A stretch of 64,000 bases of DNA from Neofusicoccum parvum (lineage: Eukaryota; Ascomycota; Dothideomycetes; Botryosphaeriales; Botryosphaeriaceae). Each line of letters starts with the position of its first letter. Positions within the stretch are counted from its first letter, which is position 1. The stretch covers positions 806,001 through 870,000 of the forward strand of contig CP087209.1 in NCBI GenBank assembly GCA_020912385.1, written 5' to 3'. Under the pieces are notes generated by a model that was given only the letters and a program-made list of their open reading frames with translations, was not told the DNA's origin and did no database searches. The translations under genes and the position numbers were made by a program. Shown here piece by piece: positions 11,336 to 24,100 of this stretch.

Positions 11336-14300
11336 TACACAGGCCCGCCTACCTTTCTTCACTTAACGTTTTTAAACTTCACCATCGGTAGTTCCTTTTG
11401 ACTGCACTATTCATCTTGTTAGAGCTCAGACGGCCGCTTTTTCTTCGGATCCACGAGTGTCACCCTTGGCGGAGTGGTGGCGGACCGCCTGGTTATGCCC
11501 TGTCGCCTATTACGGAACGGCTTATTCACGACCTACTTTGATGGACAGGTATTACCCTGATCTGCCCGTCAATCTTTGGAGCTTCACATATCGAGCCAGC
11601 ATTTGAAACGTCGCTGGCGTCACGGAGTTTTTGATTCTTGCGACACCATGTTCTATTGCCGCTTTTGCGAAAGTTTGTTCGCACGTTTTTCGAGTTGATC
11701 TCACCTCTTGATATACCTTGGTTTCTGGTATTTTGCATCATGGGATATTGGTATGAATGGAGCGGACGGGGACAAAAGCTGGGAGGTCCCTCATACTGTA
11801 CGGATACTGATCGGATTGGGGCTGTACATCTGAGATTCAGAAGTCCGGTTCTTGGACTCCACAAAGACGACGAAAAAATATAATGCAAAAATCGTGGATA
11901 ACTGAGGCACCCAACGATCAGTGAGAATTTTAGCACGTACGTACTCTCGAAGAGGGGTTGAGTGCTTGAAAGCCAACATTGCCACAACAAAACTCCACTT
12001 CCTCCGGGCTTCTTGTACCGCCGCCTGTTGGTATTTCCGGGTGCTTCCTGGGATCCTAGAGCAGGGAAGCCTATATCAGCAAGATACGTGTACCACAATG
12101 TCCTGGCTGCACCAGCACTTCTCCATGGAGACAAATGCCGTGGCCATGGGCCGACTCTCGAGCAACACAGCCTCAACAGGGGGGGTCGAGCAGATCGTTT
12201 CGCTGCGCCGCCTCAAACGCTGATCCCGGGCCTTTCTCATTACCCTTGCCGCTGCGGGATGCAGGAGCAGACAGTCGCGGAAAGCAGCAGGGCGAATGAA
12301 TGCTGGCCGGATCTCGGACGGAGCTTCCGACGCGGCATGGGCAGGGGGTGTTTTCGAATGTCGCAGTGCGGTCTGGCAATCCTCATCTACACCCACCTGC
12401 CAACGATCACTGCTCTTTCCGGGTTGCTAGCAGAGGTTGCACAACGCTGTCCAGGTGGACTCAGTGACAGATAGCCACCCACCCACTTCACGAGAGCGGA
12501 CGAGGTGCGCGGTCATCCGCCTTGCACACTTGCCTCGCTCGCTTGTCCATCGCCTAGATGCTCGCGGCCGCATGCTGCGGACGGGCGCGTGCGCGTTTCA
12601 CACTTTGCTTTTCCGTCCTTCTCTGTCTTTGGTTTTCCTTTTGCTCTCGCTTTTTGTGATGGGTAGCACGGCCGCAAGCAAAAGGCGGCTCGTGCCCGTG
12701 TCACCTACTCTCTTCCTGCTTTCGCCACAGCGGTTTGTCGTACAGAACAGTGGCACAGATCTGCACTGCCGCTATCAGTCAGCTGCTCGCCGCCTCTTCC
12801 GAGTCCCTGCCCTCAGTCCTTCCGTCTCTGTTGGCCGAGACGTGGCAGTGCGCTTGTTTCCATCGTCACCATTATACACCGTGCGAAGACTGAACGTCAC
12901 CAGCTTCCGGCCATCAGAACCCAGCTCCGCTCCGGCACCAAGGTTTTTCTGAGCGGTAGATGACGATCGTCATGCCGGATCGATGCTGTGCTCTCCCGCA
13001 ATACGAGCCTGGGGAGCATTGCAACGCTTTCTCATGTTACAGCCGCGGTCACCCAGCGTACTGCGTGTCTTAGCGAGTGATGCGAGACTTCGGCTGCGAA
13101 TTGTGCGTGGCTGCTGTCAGCCACAGTGGTATCTTCATCACAATCTTCACGACACCAGCAACTTCGGCCGTTGCAGCGCCGTGGACATGGTCACCGGTGC
13201 AAGAGCCTTCCACCGAGATCAAGTGCTCATAATGCGGTATAGAGGAGCAACAAAGTCATACCTTGTGCCTCAGTGCCATGCGCTTGACACCTCCTGGGTC
13301 CTGGATGTCAACTTTCATCACCGTTTAGCGTCACCAATCGACGTTTCAACCCGAACCACTGATCATGTGTTCCAGAAGACGAACATGACCAAACGCCGTT
13401 TCGCAGGTGCCAAGCTCGACGACCCGGCCGTGCCTTTCGAATTCTTCTGCAGTCATCGTACGAGCACGACCCAGCGGCTTGGTCAACCTCTGGCCGACAA
13501 CGGACCCATCTTCGGGAAACCCGGAATTCTGCATGACGGAAGACGGCATCGTAAATCCTGCATTTCATTAATGTGAAGTGGCAGCTCCGCCTCATTCCCG
13601 CCCGTCGCTAGCAAACGCCGCATCCGCCTTTCGGTTCCTGGCCCCCTTCTCGAAGACGTACATGGCGCACTCCGCTGTGTCTGTGACGGCTGCTTCCGGC
13701 ACAGATAGGCGGCTGTCAACTTGTTAGGCGTTGGATGTATTGAGTGTTCCTGCATAAGCTTCCCAATCCGTCGTTGCACGACATACGGGTACCTGGAGCC
13801 TTGCCCACCTGCCCTCACCGAACCCCTTAACAACGAGCATAAGCATCTCGTGGTGAGCGTCTGAGGAGAGTGTAGAGTCTGGAATTAAAGCTATCGTGCT
13901 AAAGGTGAGTAGAATTCCTCTCCCGGATATTGGCTTTGCGCTCTCTGTGCTGTCTCCCGCTTGCCTTCCGTAACGGAACAGAATTTTCAGTGCAACAATC
14001 AGACGGGAGCGAGCAACCGTCAGCGACCCCACTTCTCGCCCAATTTCACATGGACGCCCTGCCATCTTTCGCCCAGATCCTCTCAGATGTCCCTCGGGTA
14101 CTGCTGGGAACAAGCTTCTCGAGTCTCAGCCTTGTACTGGCCACTTCGCGCAATCGAATTTCGTCAAGGCGAGACACACATCTTACATGTGCTCCATATA
14201 TGATCGTACACACAAGATCTATCAACCATGGATTGAATCCATCTCGTACAATTAGTTCCCTACCAGACTCTGCGGGGACGCGAGGCAAACGGAAACTAAT

Positions 14301-14555
14301 GCCCGCTTCTAAGTACATATTTCGCCGCATCTCGTGAGACGTAACAAAGGCGAGGCAACTTGCACCACGTAGGTCCTATCAGAAATGGAATTTTTCTTCT
14401 CCGCAGCCATAGGAGAATAAAAGGGCAACAGGCAGCTCTTCCTATCTACTCTACTTGTGCTCAATCCTTTTGGAGCCACGCTTTCGTTCAACTCATTTTG
14501 ACACTAGTAGTCGTCCAGAGACGACTAACGGCCAATTTGATCTGCACTCGGCAAT
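11336..14555. other. Gene-free interval
   Basis: I find nothing I can support as a gene in 3.2 kb. Frames of up to 216 codons (minus strand, 11526-12176) and 197 codons (plus, 12983-13576) lack domains, splice-site support and realistic composition. The right end must carry the promoter of the secreted protein at 14556. Confidence 0.45.
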
Positions 14556-16848
14556 ATGAGGCTCTTCGGTGTTGTGGCTTTGACCGTATGGTTTGGACTT
14601 GTGGTTGCTGAGCCTTTCGCTCTCAAGTGTAAGTCTGAGGCACTCTCCACTCTACCTCCTTCTTCGCGTCTTTTCTGGGGTTTGGTTTCGATTTCGAGGA
14701 AGCACTTCATGCAGTTTGCATGGAATCAGATTGAATTTCAAACACCTGTTGGTTCCTCGTCCCTATGGTAGAGCTTCCATTTTAACAGCCCCAGTCAATG
14801 TTCCCAGGTTCCCAGACGGAGGCCCCGGCAGTTCAGGCAACGAGACCGTACCAGGATACTACCCTCCTCCCCCATCTACATGTTCTGCGGAAACTGTCAC
14901 TTCTGTCTCCATCTCAATCTCCACCACAACTGTCTTGATCACGGGCTACACCATTTCCACTCCCTCAGAAAGCACCACCACCGCGTCCGTCCCCTCCACC
15001 GGCAGTTCTTGGATCATCACGCTACCAATACCGTCGCAATCGACGCCAACTACCTCACTACTCCCTTGGATTACCTCAACGACCGTAATATGTCCCTCCA
15101 CCACCGGCAACTGTGAGACTTACACCTTCACTCTGACAACCCCAACGAGATCGTCCGCGCTCACCATATCGCCTTCCACCCCCGGCCCCAGCAGCGGTCC
15201 GACTACGAGCCCAGATTCTTACACAACTATCACTCAAACCATCTCGATCGGGAATCCTACCACGCTGGAAAACTCCTCCTCCACGTCGGAATATCCTACT
15301 TACAGTCCGCCTCCCCCGACTTCAACCTCGTCATATATTCCGACGACCCCTCCGTACACCCCACCCTACCCGCCGCCTCCGCCTCCCAGTACTTCGATCT
15401 TCACGTACTATTCAACTTCGGGCCGAAGTACATATACGAGTTCGTACACTTTATCAGCACCTCTCGATACAACCTCGGCCTATGGTCCCTCAACGCAAAG
15501 TTCATCTTCTTACGTTCCGCCACCTCCACCAACCTCCTACACGATCTCGCAACCTGATACGAACACGTGGACATATTATGGTAGCAGCTCTACCTCCAAT
15601 AACACACCACTTCCACCTTTGTCGACTTCTCCTTACACGGTGCTGACTTCAACCACTCCCACATACAAAACATCCACTCAGACTGCAACGCCAAGCACCC
15701 CCAGTGCAACCTACTCGTCCAAGTATACAACCGCATCAGTCACAACAATCACCTACTCTATTTCCAGGAGCAGTGACCTTTCGACCCCTGAGTTGACATC
15801 CTATACCACGATTTACCCGACGGTTTTAACAACTGAAACGTCATATACAACGGCCCCCATTGCAGAAACCACAGCAAGTGGTTCTTCCACATATGTATTC
15901 ACAATCCCTGCGACCTCCACCCCATCTCCATACACTGGGTTGACTCCCTCGGTTTCAACATACACTGTGACTTACCCATCCACAACCTCCATTGGTACTA
16001 CAACATGGGATGCCACCACCATTGGACCAGCTCCCTCGATTTCCACATACACCGTTACTTACCTCTCCACAACCTCTACTGCAACCGCAACAGTCTACCC
16101 TGAGCCCTCAACTTACACACCAACCTACACTTTCACGTACACTGTCAGCTCTTCGACCTACACCTCGAAATACACTCCGACCTACACGCCATCTTACACT
16201 CCATCCTACACGCCATCCTACACACCGTCCTTCACGCCATCCTACACACCGTCCTACACACCGTCCTACACACTGACATATACCACGATATACACTCCCA
16301 CTGGTACAACTTCAGTGGCGACACCTCTCACAACCACGACCATCTCGTACACGTGGTCAACCTACACTCCCTCGCTCACAAACTCGGTGTTGAGCACTCC
16401 GACCACTGTTACCATTTCTTTGACAGACTCAACATTCACGACGACTTTCCCAGTGCCGGTTACCGCGTCCATACCAATTCCATCGACCTCGGCGTATACC
16501 TACACTGACACATATACATCGGGGTCGACGCCGGTAACGACAACTCGGACATTCTACACTACATACACGCCATCGACCTTCTCAACTCTCTACTCCGTCA
16601 CCTCCGGAAACAGCACAACATACCCCACCACCACATACTTCCCCTCCTCCCCGTCCATCTCCGTCAGCGTCACAACGGTGACACCTTCCACCGTCATCAG
16701 CGTGACAACGCTGACCACTCCATCCCTCACCACAACGACAGAGCCTTGCACCTCTTCGCCAACGACCTCGTTACTAGGGACGATCAGCATCCCTGGGCAG
16801 CCATCGTACGTACCCACGACGCTCGTAACGTACTCGAGGCGTCGATGA
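14556..16848 (+). CDS. Secreted Ser/Thr/Pro/Tyr-rich repeat protein
   Basis: Exon 1 (14556-14628) encodes a classical signal peptide, MRLFGVVALTVWFGLVVA, followed by EPFALK. The donor GTAAGT at 14629 joins in frame to an acceptor at 14788 (TTTAACAG) or 14794. The mature part of about 690 residues is almost entirely Ser, Thr, Pro and Tyr. It has proline runs (PPPPP, YPPPPPPS), repeated STYT/TYTVTYPSTTS units and a TPSY tandem array near residues 470-505. Only a few Cys occur. This composition suggests a heavily O-mannosylated cell-wall or secreted stalk protein. There is no hydrophobic GPI-anchor signal: the frame ends SRRR and stop. Immediately downstream a 45-nt intron-like segment (16852-16896, GTAAGT...TTGCAG) may be a 3' UTR intron; splicing it does not add a membrane tail. 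No catalytic domain is visible. Confidence 0.8.
16171..16272 (+). repeat. 12-nt coding tandem repeat (TPSY units)
   Basis: About eight copies of a 12-nt unit, CCATCCTACACN with small variations, encode TPSY (one TPSF). The array lies inside the secreted protein and is a likely site of length variation between isolates. Confidence 0.9.
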
Positions 16849-17272
16849 AGGGTAAGTTCCGTCTGTGTTTTTTATAAACTCCCGCTTTCCTTGCAGAAGG
16901 GATCGACATCTCGCTTCCTCGCCCATCCCTATTGCATTCCTTTCAGCAACGATCACCGATCTGAGAAGCCGCATCTCCGCTCACGTCGGTGGTAACGATC
17001 AACGATCTCGCTAACTTCCGTCTCACGCAGGTCTGGTTAGCAATGGTCTGAGCATGACATCAAGTGGAAACGAAGGACGCGGGCTGGAAGTTTTTGTGGG
17101 CTGGGGTGGAGAAGGGTTCGTGTTGGTGGAACTTCGGAACGAGCGTGGGGACGAGCATGCATGCATGGAACAACAGTACACACTCTCTCCTTATCAACAC
17201 ATCTGGATCGGAGATTCGGAGGTGTTCAAGCCTGTTATTCCCTTTTCTGGTAATTTCTTTTTACTCTCTCCC

Positions 17273-17295
17273 TCTTCTTCTTCTTCTTCTTCTTC
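17273..17295 (+). repeat. (TTC)n microsatellite
   Basis: About seven TTC units in a pyrimidine-rich stretch outside any gene. Confidence 0.85.
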
Positions 17296-20200
17296 TCCTT
17301 CTCGGGGATCTGTATGCGGCACGGTGGCTCCGCTCTACATTTTTGTGGTTGGTGGTTTGGTGCAGATGAGTTATTTTCTCGACACTCCTTGGAAGCGTGG
17401 ACAGTCCCGTCTGACGCTTCTCCTGTTGATTTGCTTTCTTCCGTCCTCTGTCAAACTTTCCGACTTGGCAGATTGGTAATGGATTCATCTTGTAACCTGC
17501 GCCCTGGGCCTCTGCGTACTTGGAATGGTGTAATGAGCGAGACCTGCTAGGTTACGCTAGCAGTGGTTACCGGCCAGGGTGGGGAGCGGTTGGAGAATCT
17601 GTTTTGATGAACTGCCTTCTTCACCATGACTTCACTCTCTGCCAGGCTATGGTCATGTGGCACAACTGGCTAGGGCGTCGAGAGTGTGACCGAGCCACGG
17701 ACTCTGTCGCCGACACCGACGCCGACACCGAGACTGACGGTGGCTCTACATCTCACTACTTCCTGATCGGCTTAGCAAATGCTTTCCGAGCGCATTACTC
17801 GCGCCAGGCGCGAGCGTTTGCTGCTCGTGTCCCCTGCGCTGCAGCCGAAGTCGGTTGGACGCTTGCGGCAGGTTTGTCGCGGAGGAAAGTCAAAGTCACG
17901 GCGCGAGGCCGGGCCGGTTCGTGATGTTGAAACGGCGCTGATCCAGATGAGTCGAGGCAGCACAGGAAAGCGGACGGACGAGGGCGATGGCACGGCGGTG
18001 TCGGGCAGCGGCCGACCCCCCTCTTGGCAAGTTGGTTGTTGTTTCGGTCCCCGCCGCCAAGTGTGATAGAGCAGTTGCTATCACCATGCCGTCATGTAGG
18101 CAGCGTCCACGGAGGCAAAAGTAGGCGAGAAAGGACTGGATTAGATAGCGCGATGCTGTCGATCCGACGGAGGCGCAGAGACCCGCTTGCGGCGCGGCAA
18201 AGGACGACAGGCGCTACGCACGTACGGGAATAACGAGCACCCCTCCATCTCATCAGTGGGCTCTCAGGCGAGGGGCAGGGCGCGGTGGGGCGGCGACGTG
18301 CATTGGGAGACTGCAGGAGCAGGAGCAGGAGCAGCATTCGCATTGATCATCTCCCACGCCGTCCGGTGCACCTGGCATCCTCCCTCCAAACCACCAGCTC
18401 CCGTTCGGAGTCTCGGACGGCCCGAAAAACCGCCAGCCGCGTGCTGTGCGGCGGATGCTGAGCCCCACACCAAAGGTTCGGCCCGTCCAGCACCGCCTCA
18501 GCCTGCACCCTCTCTCTGTCTGTCTGTCTCTCTCTCTCTGGCTCTCAGCCAGGAAACACCGTCGGCAAAGCACCGAGCTGCCTCCGCCTTCCACCCCGTC
18601 CGCTGCCGCTCGCATGATGCGGCTGTTCTGGCCGCCCCGGACACAAACTCTCTTAGATGATGTGTTGGCTCCAATTAAGCTGATGCGGCTCCCTTTCACC
18701 TCCCCGCCACAGTCGTCGTCACGATGCAGCACCCTTTAACTTGCAGCCGCCGCGGAAACTCAAATAGGCTCAACCAAGGCGCGCACATCACGCAGACCCC
18801 CGGGTGCGTGTAGTACCCACCGCGTTGATTGACGGTGGTCGAGGGCCCCAGCTCCCCGCTTCCTCCTCTTCGCCTGGACTTCGGCGTCGCCTGCAGCGCC
18901 GGGGCCCTGACGGCTGGCGGCGGTTGCTGGCGGAAGAAGGGCACCCCCGCGTCTTGAAACGGGCTATGCCCTCTGCGCCGGGCCGTGGTAGCTGCGCAGG
19001 AGGCGCAAACGGGGGCGGCGGCAGGCGATGCTAAGTAAGGCTGCGGCTGAGAAACAAGGCTGGTGGGCAATCGGCGTCCGGGATGTCGCGCAGAGAGCTC
19101 GAGAGAGCGCCCAAGGCGGCTGCCGTTCCTGCGGGCGCCGCTGCCACCTGCCCGGCGGGATTTGTTCGGCGGCGCGCGAGTCGTGGGCGCGCGGCGGGCG
19201 GGAGCAGCTGGCTCGCACGTGGTGTTGCTGCGGCTTTGAGGGTGAGCGAGGCTCGGAGGGCGGTTCGTGGGCCCTCTCGCCCTCGTGTTGCGGCTGCGCG
19301 CCTGAAGACGACTGTGCCTCTCTCTGCCCGCTCTCGCCACACGGGTGCTCACTTCGCTGCGAATCCCCCGCACGCAGGGCGTCCAGGCAGCCGCCGCGCG
19401 CCGAGAACGGATAATGCTGCCACCCAGCCAGCGAAATGCGTCCCGTCCGCGGCCGCCCATCGCGGCGGCCCAGCCCTTGGTGTTGAGCAGTGCATTCCCG
19501 CTTCCTGGCGGAGTTTCGGGCGAACTCCCCAGAAATGACGACCGTCCCTGTCGGCAGCAACGCCGTTTCAGATGCGCGCTGTATTGCTAAGGGGCTTGCA
19601 AAGCCCGCTCTGTTCGTTTCCGCGCGCCCACGTCGTCCCACCCCATGCCTTAGCCGATCTTGCTATAGGCGTCTGAGGTAATAGTTCCGCTGCGCCGGCC
19701 CCGGCCTGTGTTCTGGAATAGCAACATCTCGCCAGGGGCATGGCCGCAAAGCCTGGGCGGACAGGGTTCGGATGCCGGCAGCGAGAGATGCTGTGAGATT
19801 GAGCTTCATGCAGTCGCGCCTCACTCGATCGAACGTGGCCACCACTGGCAGCTGGAAAAATGCATCGGGGACAGAGCGGAGAGGGAAACGCGCCATTGCT
19901 CGTGTCTGCGTCCCTTCGGATGATGGTGGCATGGGCTTCTGCTTGGCTTGCGGTTCGTGGCAGTTGAAACGGATGTACAGAGGCGAGACTTCCCTGTTTC
20001 TCCGTCTCTTTTACTTACGGACCACGCACGGGGCCCACCCGCTGGGCTCGATGTCACTGCCAAACCACACGACCGGGCCGAGAAGGGCAGCAGTTGGCGA
20101 GAGGGAGTCCTACCGGCCTGTCGGGGGTTTCTGTCTTCCCTATTGCAGGGCTGCCGGGGTCGCCGCGACTCGCGCGCAGGACGACGCAGCCCAAGCCATT

Positions 20201-20418
20201 TCCCTTCCCGCCCCCCAGTCTCCCGATTTGTAGGGCTGTGTGCGAGCAGCGCGGCGCAGCAGCAACCCTTGTAGCTGACCCGCACCAGCCCGGCCGCCCA
20301 GCAGAGGAAAATCCATCCTCGAGCACGACTCGGCATCCGCCATGACAAGCACCCCAGCCAAGACAAAGACGCGAGACCTCGTGGAGACTGAGTCGTTCGA
20401 AAACATCCAAACCTCCGT

Positions 20419-20427
20419 TATATAAAG
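20419..20427 (+). promoter_or_regulatory. TATA box of the gene at 20599
   Basis: The sequence TATATAAAG lies about 170 bp before the ATG. It is followed by a 5' UTR rich in CAA/ACA triplets that ends ACACAAAATGG, a strong fungal start context. This suggests a highly expressed or inducible gene. Confidence 0.6.
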
Positions 20428-20598
20428 CGGGTAGCAGGCGTCCAGCACCTGTTTCTTTTTTCTTCAGCAAGCAGGTCTACAACTCCCTTCTTTCCAAACA
20501 AAAGCCTCCTTGCCAAGCAGCACTCTTTCGTTGACCGAATCAACTCTCTTTCACTCGCAACCAACTCAAAACTTCCCTCCTTACAACAACAACACAAA

Positions 20599-21100
20599 AT
20601 GGCCACCGCTGTCGCAGTCACCATCCTCACCTCCGCGGCCTCGGCCGTCATCTCGGCCGCCATCAACCAGGTCGCGCCCACCATCGCCAACCTGGGCAAG
20701 TGGGACGAGGCGCGCGAGGCCTTCACCCAGCAGACCGTCAAGGGCATGTGGGACAACAAGACGGGCGACTACGGCGCCGCCATCTGCTACAACATGGCCT
20801 ACGAGGTCTCCAACACCGACCAGATGTACGAGAAGACGTCCGTCATGCTCGAGCTGGAGCTGCTGCACACCGACTACGACTGCTTCTACATGAGCGGCCC
20901 TGGTAAGTTTTTTTTTTTTTTTTTTTTTGGGAGAGAGAGAGAGAGAGCCCACCCCGAGAGAAAAACGGAAGAGGACTGACAGGAACAAAGACAACCACTT
21001 CTGGACCTACGGCGACGGCGGCTACATCAACCTCGCCATCTACCACGACGAGTCCAAGTGCTGGTACGACGACAACACCGGCGACCTCTACTGCCCTTAA
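20599..21100 (+). CDS. Small protein of an uncharacterised fungal family (possibly DUF7888)
   Basis: Exon 1 is 20599-20902 and exon 2 is 20991-21100, giving 137 residues. The 88-nt intron has donor GTAAGT, branch GACTGAC and acceptor ACAAAG; splicing joins MSGP to DNHFWTYGDGGYIN. The N-terminus (ATAVAVTILTSAASAVISAA) is Ala/Val-rich and hydrophobic, but lacks the basic residues of a good signal peptide. The rest has conserved-looking aromatic and Cys residues (AAICYNMAYEV, TDYDCFYMSG, SKCWYDDNTGDLYC), consistent with a compact beta-rich fold, possibly with disulphides. From memory the start resembles fungal entries labelled DUF7888; that name is tentative. TATA box and CAA-rich leader point to strong expression. 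The function is unknown. Confidence 0.78.
20908..20947 (+). repeat. Poly-T/(GA)n tract inside an intron
   Basis: A run of about 21 T is followed directly by about nine GA units within the intron of the gene at 20599. The length may be unreliable in the assembly. Confidence 0.85.
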
Positions 21101-24100
21101 GCGCGCGGAGAGACACCCCGTTTTTTGGGACCTGATGGAGAAAATCGCGTTGGACTTTCGGTTGTAAATATATCTGCACGTCGTTCTTGTTTTGCTCTTG
21201 CGCGTTCTTGCCAGCTTCGTTGTATAGGGAAATTATTGAGAAAAAGAGAAAGTGTTTGCTCCCGCTTGGAGGCACAAAGAAAACTATCCGACCATGCTTG
21301 CTGTAGACTTTGCACGTGAATTCTCCCGAGATTGCCGGTGCTGGTGCTGTCGACGATGCAACCGGATGAAGTGGAGAGCGGGCGATGGAGAGCAGTCGAT
21401 AGTCGATACTATGATTCTCACTTCGGTGGGCTGGCCAGATGAGAAATGGTAGGTGGAGGCAAAGAGCATTCTCATCGCGGGTGAGCGGTGCTTCTGGAAT
21501 GCAAAGCACCACAATTCCGTACGAGCGACGTGCGAATACGCCAGAAAAGAATGCTTAGATGAGATGGTGGCGGGTGACGTGATGTCGTTGACGCAAGACA
21601 GGGACCCCGCATGTTGATCTCCCGAGAAAAGCACCCAGATTTGCGCGGATGGTCCCTAGTGTCCCGCGGCAGACCCCAGGAGAAAATCCGCGTGTTCGAG
21701 TTCCCAGCGTGTTTCGTCAATGAATAGAGTTGGCTGGCCGTGGATCCGGGGGGATGGGATGAATCGCTTCAGGCGGACTGCCATCAATGCTTAGGCTCTT
21801 GGCCTTCGAGCATCATGAGTTGTGTTGTGGGATGCCTGATGCTTAGGCGGGATGCTCAAGGCGCACCACCACTTTCGTTAAGAGATAAGGCGAGCCTGGT
21901 GCGACTCGAGATGGTAGGAGATTGGGATTGGGGCGAGGCTTGTTCATGACACTTAGATACTACTATCAAGTGCAGGCGCAGGCGTGGTGGTGTGCACGCG
22001 GTTTGCGGTGGTGGAAGTTGCTTATCTATGGAATCTGTCGACATATCCCGGGTCGGCAGACTGTTTTCGGGCAGCCCTCAACACGATTCGTAGGCAGTCT
22101 GTTCATTCGCATGAGAAATTTAGCACATATTATACCATCAGCAAATGACAACGGGAGCGCTCACCTTCCTAGGTAGTCGAAGTAATCATCTACATGCTCC
22201 AACGCATCTACTACTGAACTTCTACATCCAGAGAACGTGTGAAAACCCCATATATGTTACTTTATGATACTGCCAGATCCATAAACCGGTATCGTCGATG
22301 TAGATACGCGTCCCAGCGCGATCGTATCCAGAAATGATCCTCAAATGGATCGAGTCATTGCGCGACGTCCTGAACCTTGGTCAAATCCCAGATAGATCCT
22401 GTGATTTGCGAAAACACCAAACGGTACACAGTAGTTCCAGCATCTTCCAAATATTCTTATAATGTGTGATACCATGGCGTCTTCATGTGCTAATGGCCTG
22501 ATTGTGGCAGCTCAGTAGCTGGGACGAAAGCGATGGAGACGCGGGGTGATACTCGGGGTGAAGCGCATAGGACGAGCGAAAGTGATAAATCGTCCTGGGT
22601 GGTGATATCAACATGAGTAGGACTGGGTGGAGATACGAAACGTCTGGAAGTTGCTGGAGATGAGCGCAAGACATATCAGTGGGAAATGAATGAATGGTGG
22701 TCTCGATAGCCTTCTCGAGGACCGTGATCATCGAGACAGTCTTGATAAAGAAAGTCGCATCGAGGACGCGTTAGCTTGGACCGTAGTGAGAGGTGAGTTC
22801 GTGTGTATCGCGTTTATAGTGACAAAAATCAAAGACGCTGTGCACATTTTGCAGTTGCTTTCGCATAGCCAAAGGGAAACTTCTGAAGGAGTATCTAGCG
22901 GATGGGCTATTCTCCTGTGCTGGCATCTCCTGTTGACGTTGGATAAGCAGGCCTGCGCCGCATTCCTGCAGAGCCACGTCATGATCACGACGTGAATTAG
23001 CAAAACCGGACTGACGCACCTTCCGTTACGATGGGCAACATTTCCGTCATCAACTGTCTTGATTAGTCTGCAGCCGGAGATACGGCCGACCCAATCGGAG
23101 GAGCACATCAGCCCAAATGTCTGGTACTGGCTAGACTGAACTGCCGATTATTGGTTTTTCGAGCGACATGGCCTGAGTCCGGGACTGCAAGTCTTTTAGG
23201 TAGCCAAGCCCCTCGTTTGTGGAACCACGCACGAGTCCGAAGAGTTGCTTGGGGCGAGAGGATCGACCTTTATGAAGGTGCAGCTACTCTGTGTAATGGT
23301 GATCAGTAGGCAACCAAGATCCCAAAGCGATAGCAGTAGGGTGCAGATGAGAGACATGTTGGCAGTCTTCTTGAAGAGAAATTCGCCGGATAATGAAAGA
23401 TGTAGGCACGCCATCGTCTCTCACCGGTCCATCGCTATCTCCGAGAGTATGTTCAGCGAGCCAGAGTCAGTCCTGACGAGGGAACGGATTCCACGGCACA
23501 GCTAGAAAACTCGAGCCTCGCTTAACATGGAAAAGCCTGCCCCTGACCTCCCCCTTGCTCCATTGTGGCTTGAAGGTGAGATGGGATGCAGAATCCGACG
23601 CTGCGAACCCTCCTAGTCAGACGATCGATGCACCGTATCGTGTATCCGTCAAAACGATAGTTGGTGGAACGTGATGGGTCCAAGAAGCCCACAACGCTTT
23701 TACATCGAAGACCGATACAGACTCTATCCCTAGCAGCGGATGTGATGGCATAGCAGAGAGCATCTGCCAGTTTCGAAGTCGCAGGAGCCGTCAGGTTACA
23801 TATGTTGTCAGTATTGCACCGCTTCGGCACGCAGGGAGGTTTCCGTGGCTTGGCCAGCTCGCGGAGCCTCGGGTTGCTGTCCTCCCAATAGGAAAGGCCC
23901 ACGCGGGCGTGCACTCGGCCCGACCTTCCATGGCACGTCGGATTTGAGTAATCCATTGCTCTTATTCCCGGCTGGTGGCTGAAAAGGATGATCATTCCCG
24001 ATTGTTGCCAGACTTAGCACATCAAGGCGGAGCAGCAGTACGGGCTGCTCTGGTGCTGAATCAGTTAGGGGCTGGACGGACGCACACTTTGCCGGTCAAT

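Larger units (their letters stand above)
16849..20598. other. Gene-free interval with microsatellites
   Basis: There is no supportable gene in about 3.7 kb. It holds the 3' end of the secreted-protein transcript, simple repeats at 17273-17295, 18309-18331 (GGAGCA units) and 18515-18540 (TCTG/TC), and the promoter and 5' UTR of the gene at 20599. The GC-rich section at 18.6-20.3 kb keeps frames of up to 254 codons open on both strands, but their peptides are Arg/Ala/Pro-rich noise. Confidence 0.45.

Noticed and set aside
11526..12176. 216-codon minus-strand frame
   Set aside because: No conserved-looking block, no splice context and no promoter signal.
12437..12952. 171-codon plus frame with a hydrophobic LVFLLLSLFV stretch
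   Set aside because: The hydrophobic part comes from a T/C-rich tract; the surrounding sequence is not protein-like and there is no good start context.
23522..23995. 157-codon minus-strand frame with several Cys, resembling a secreted effector
   Set aside because: No signal peptide at its start and the Cys are scattered; it may be a remnant but I cannot support it.
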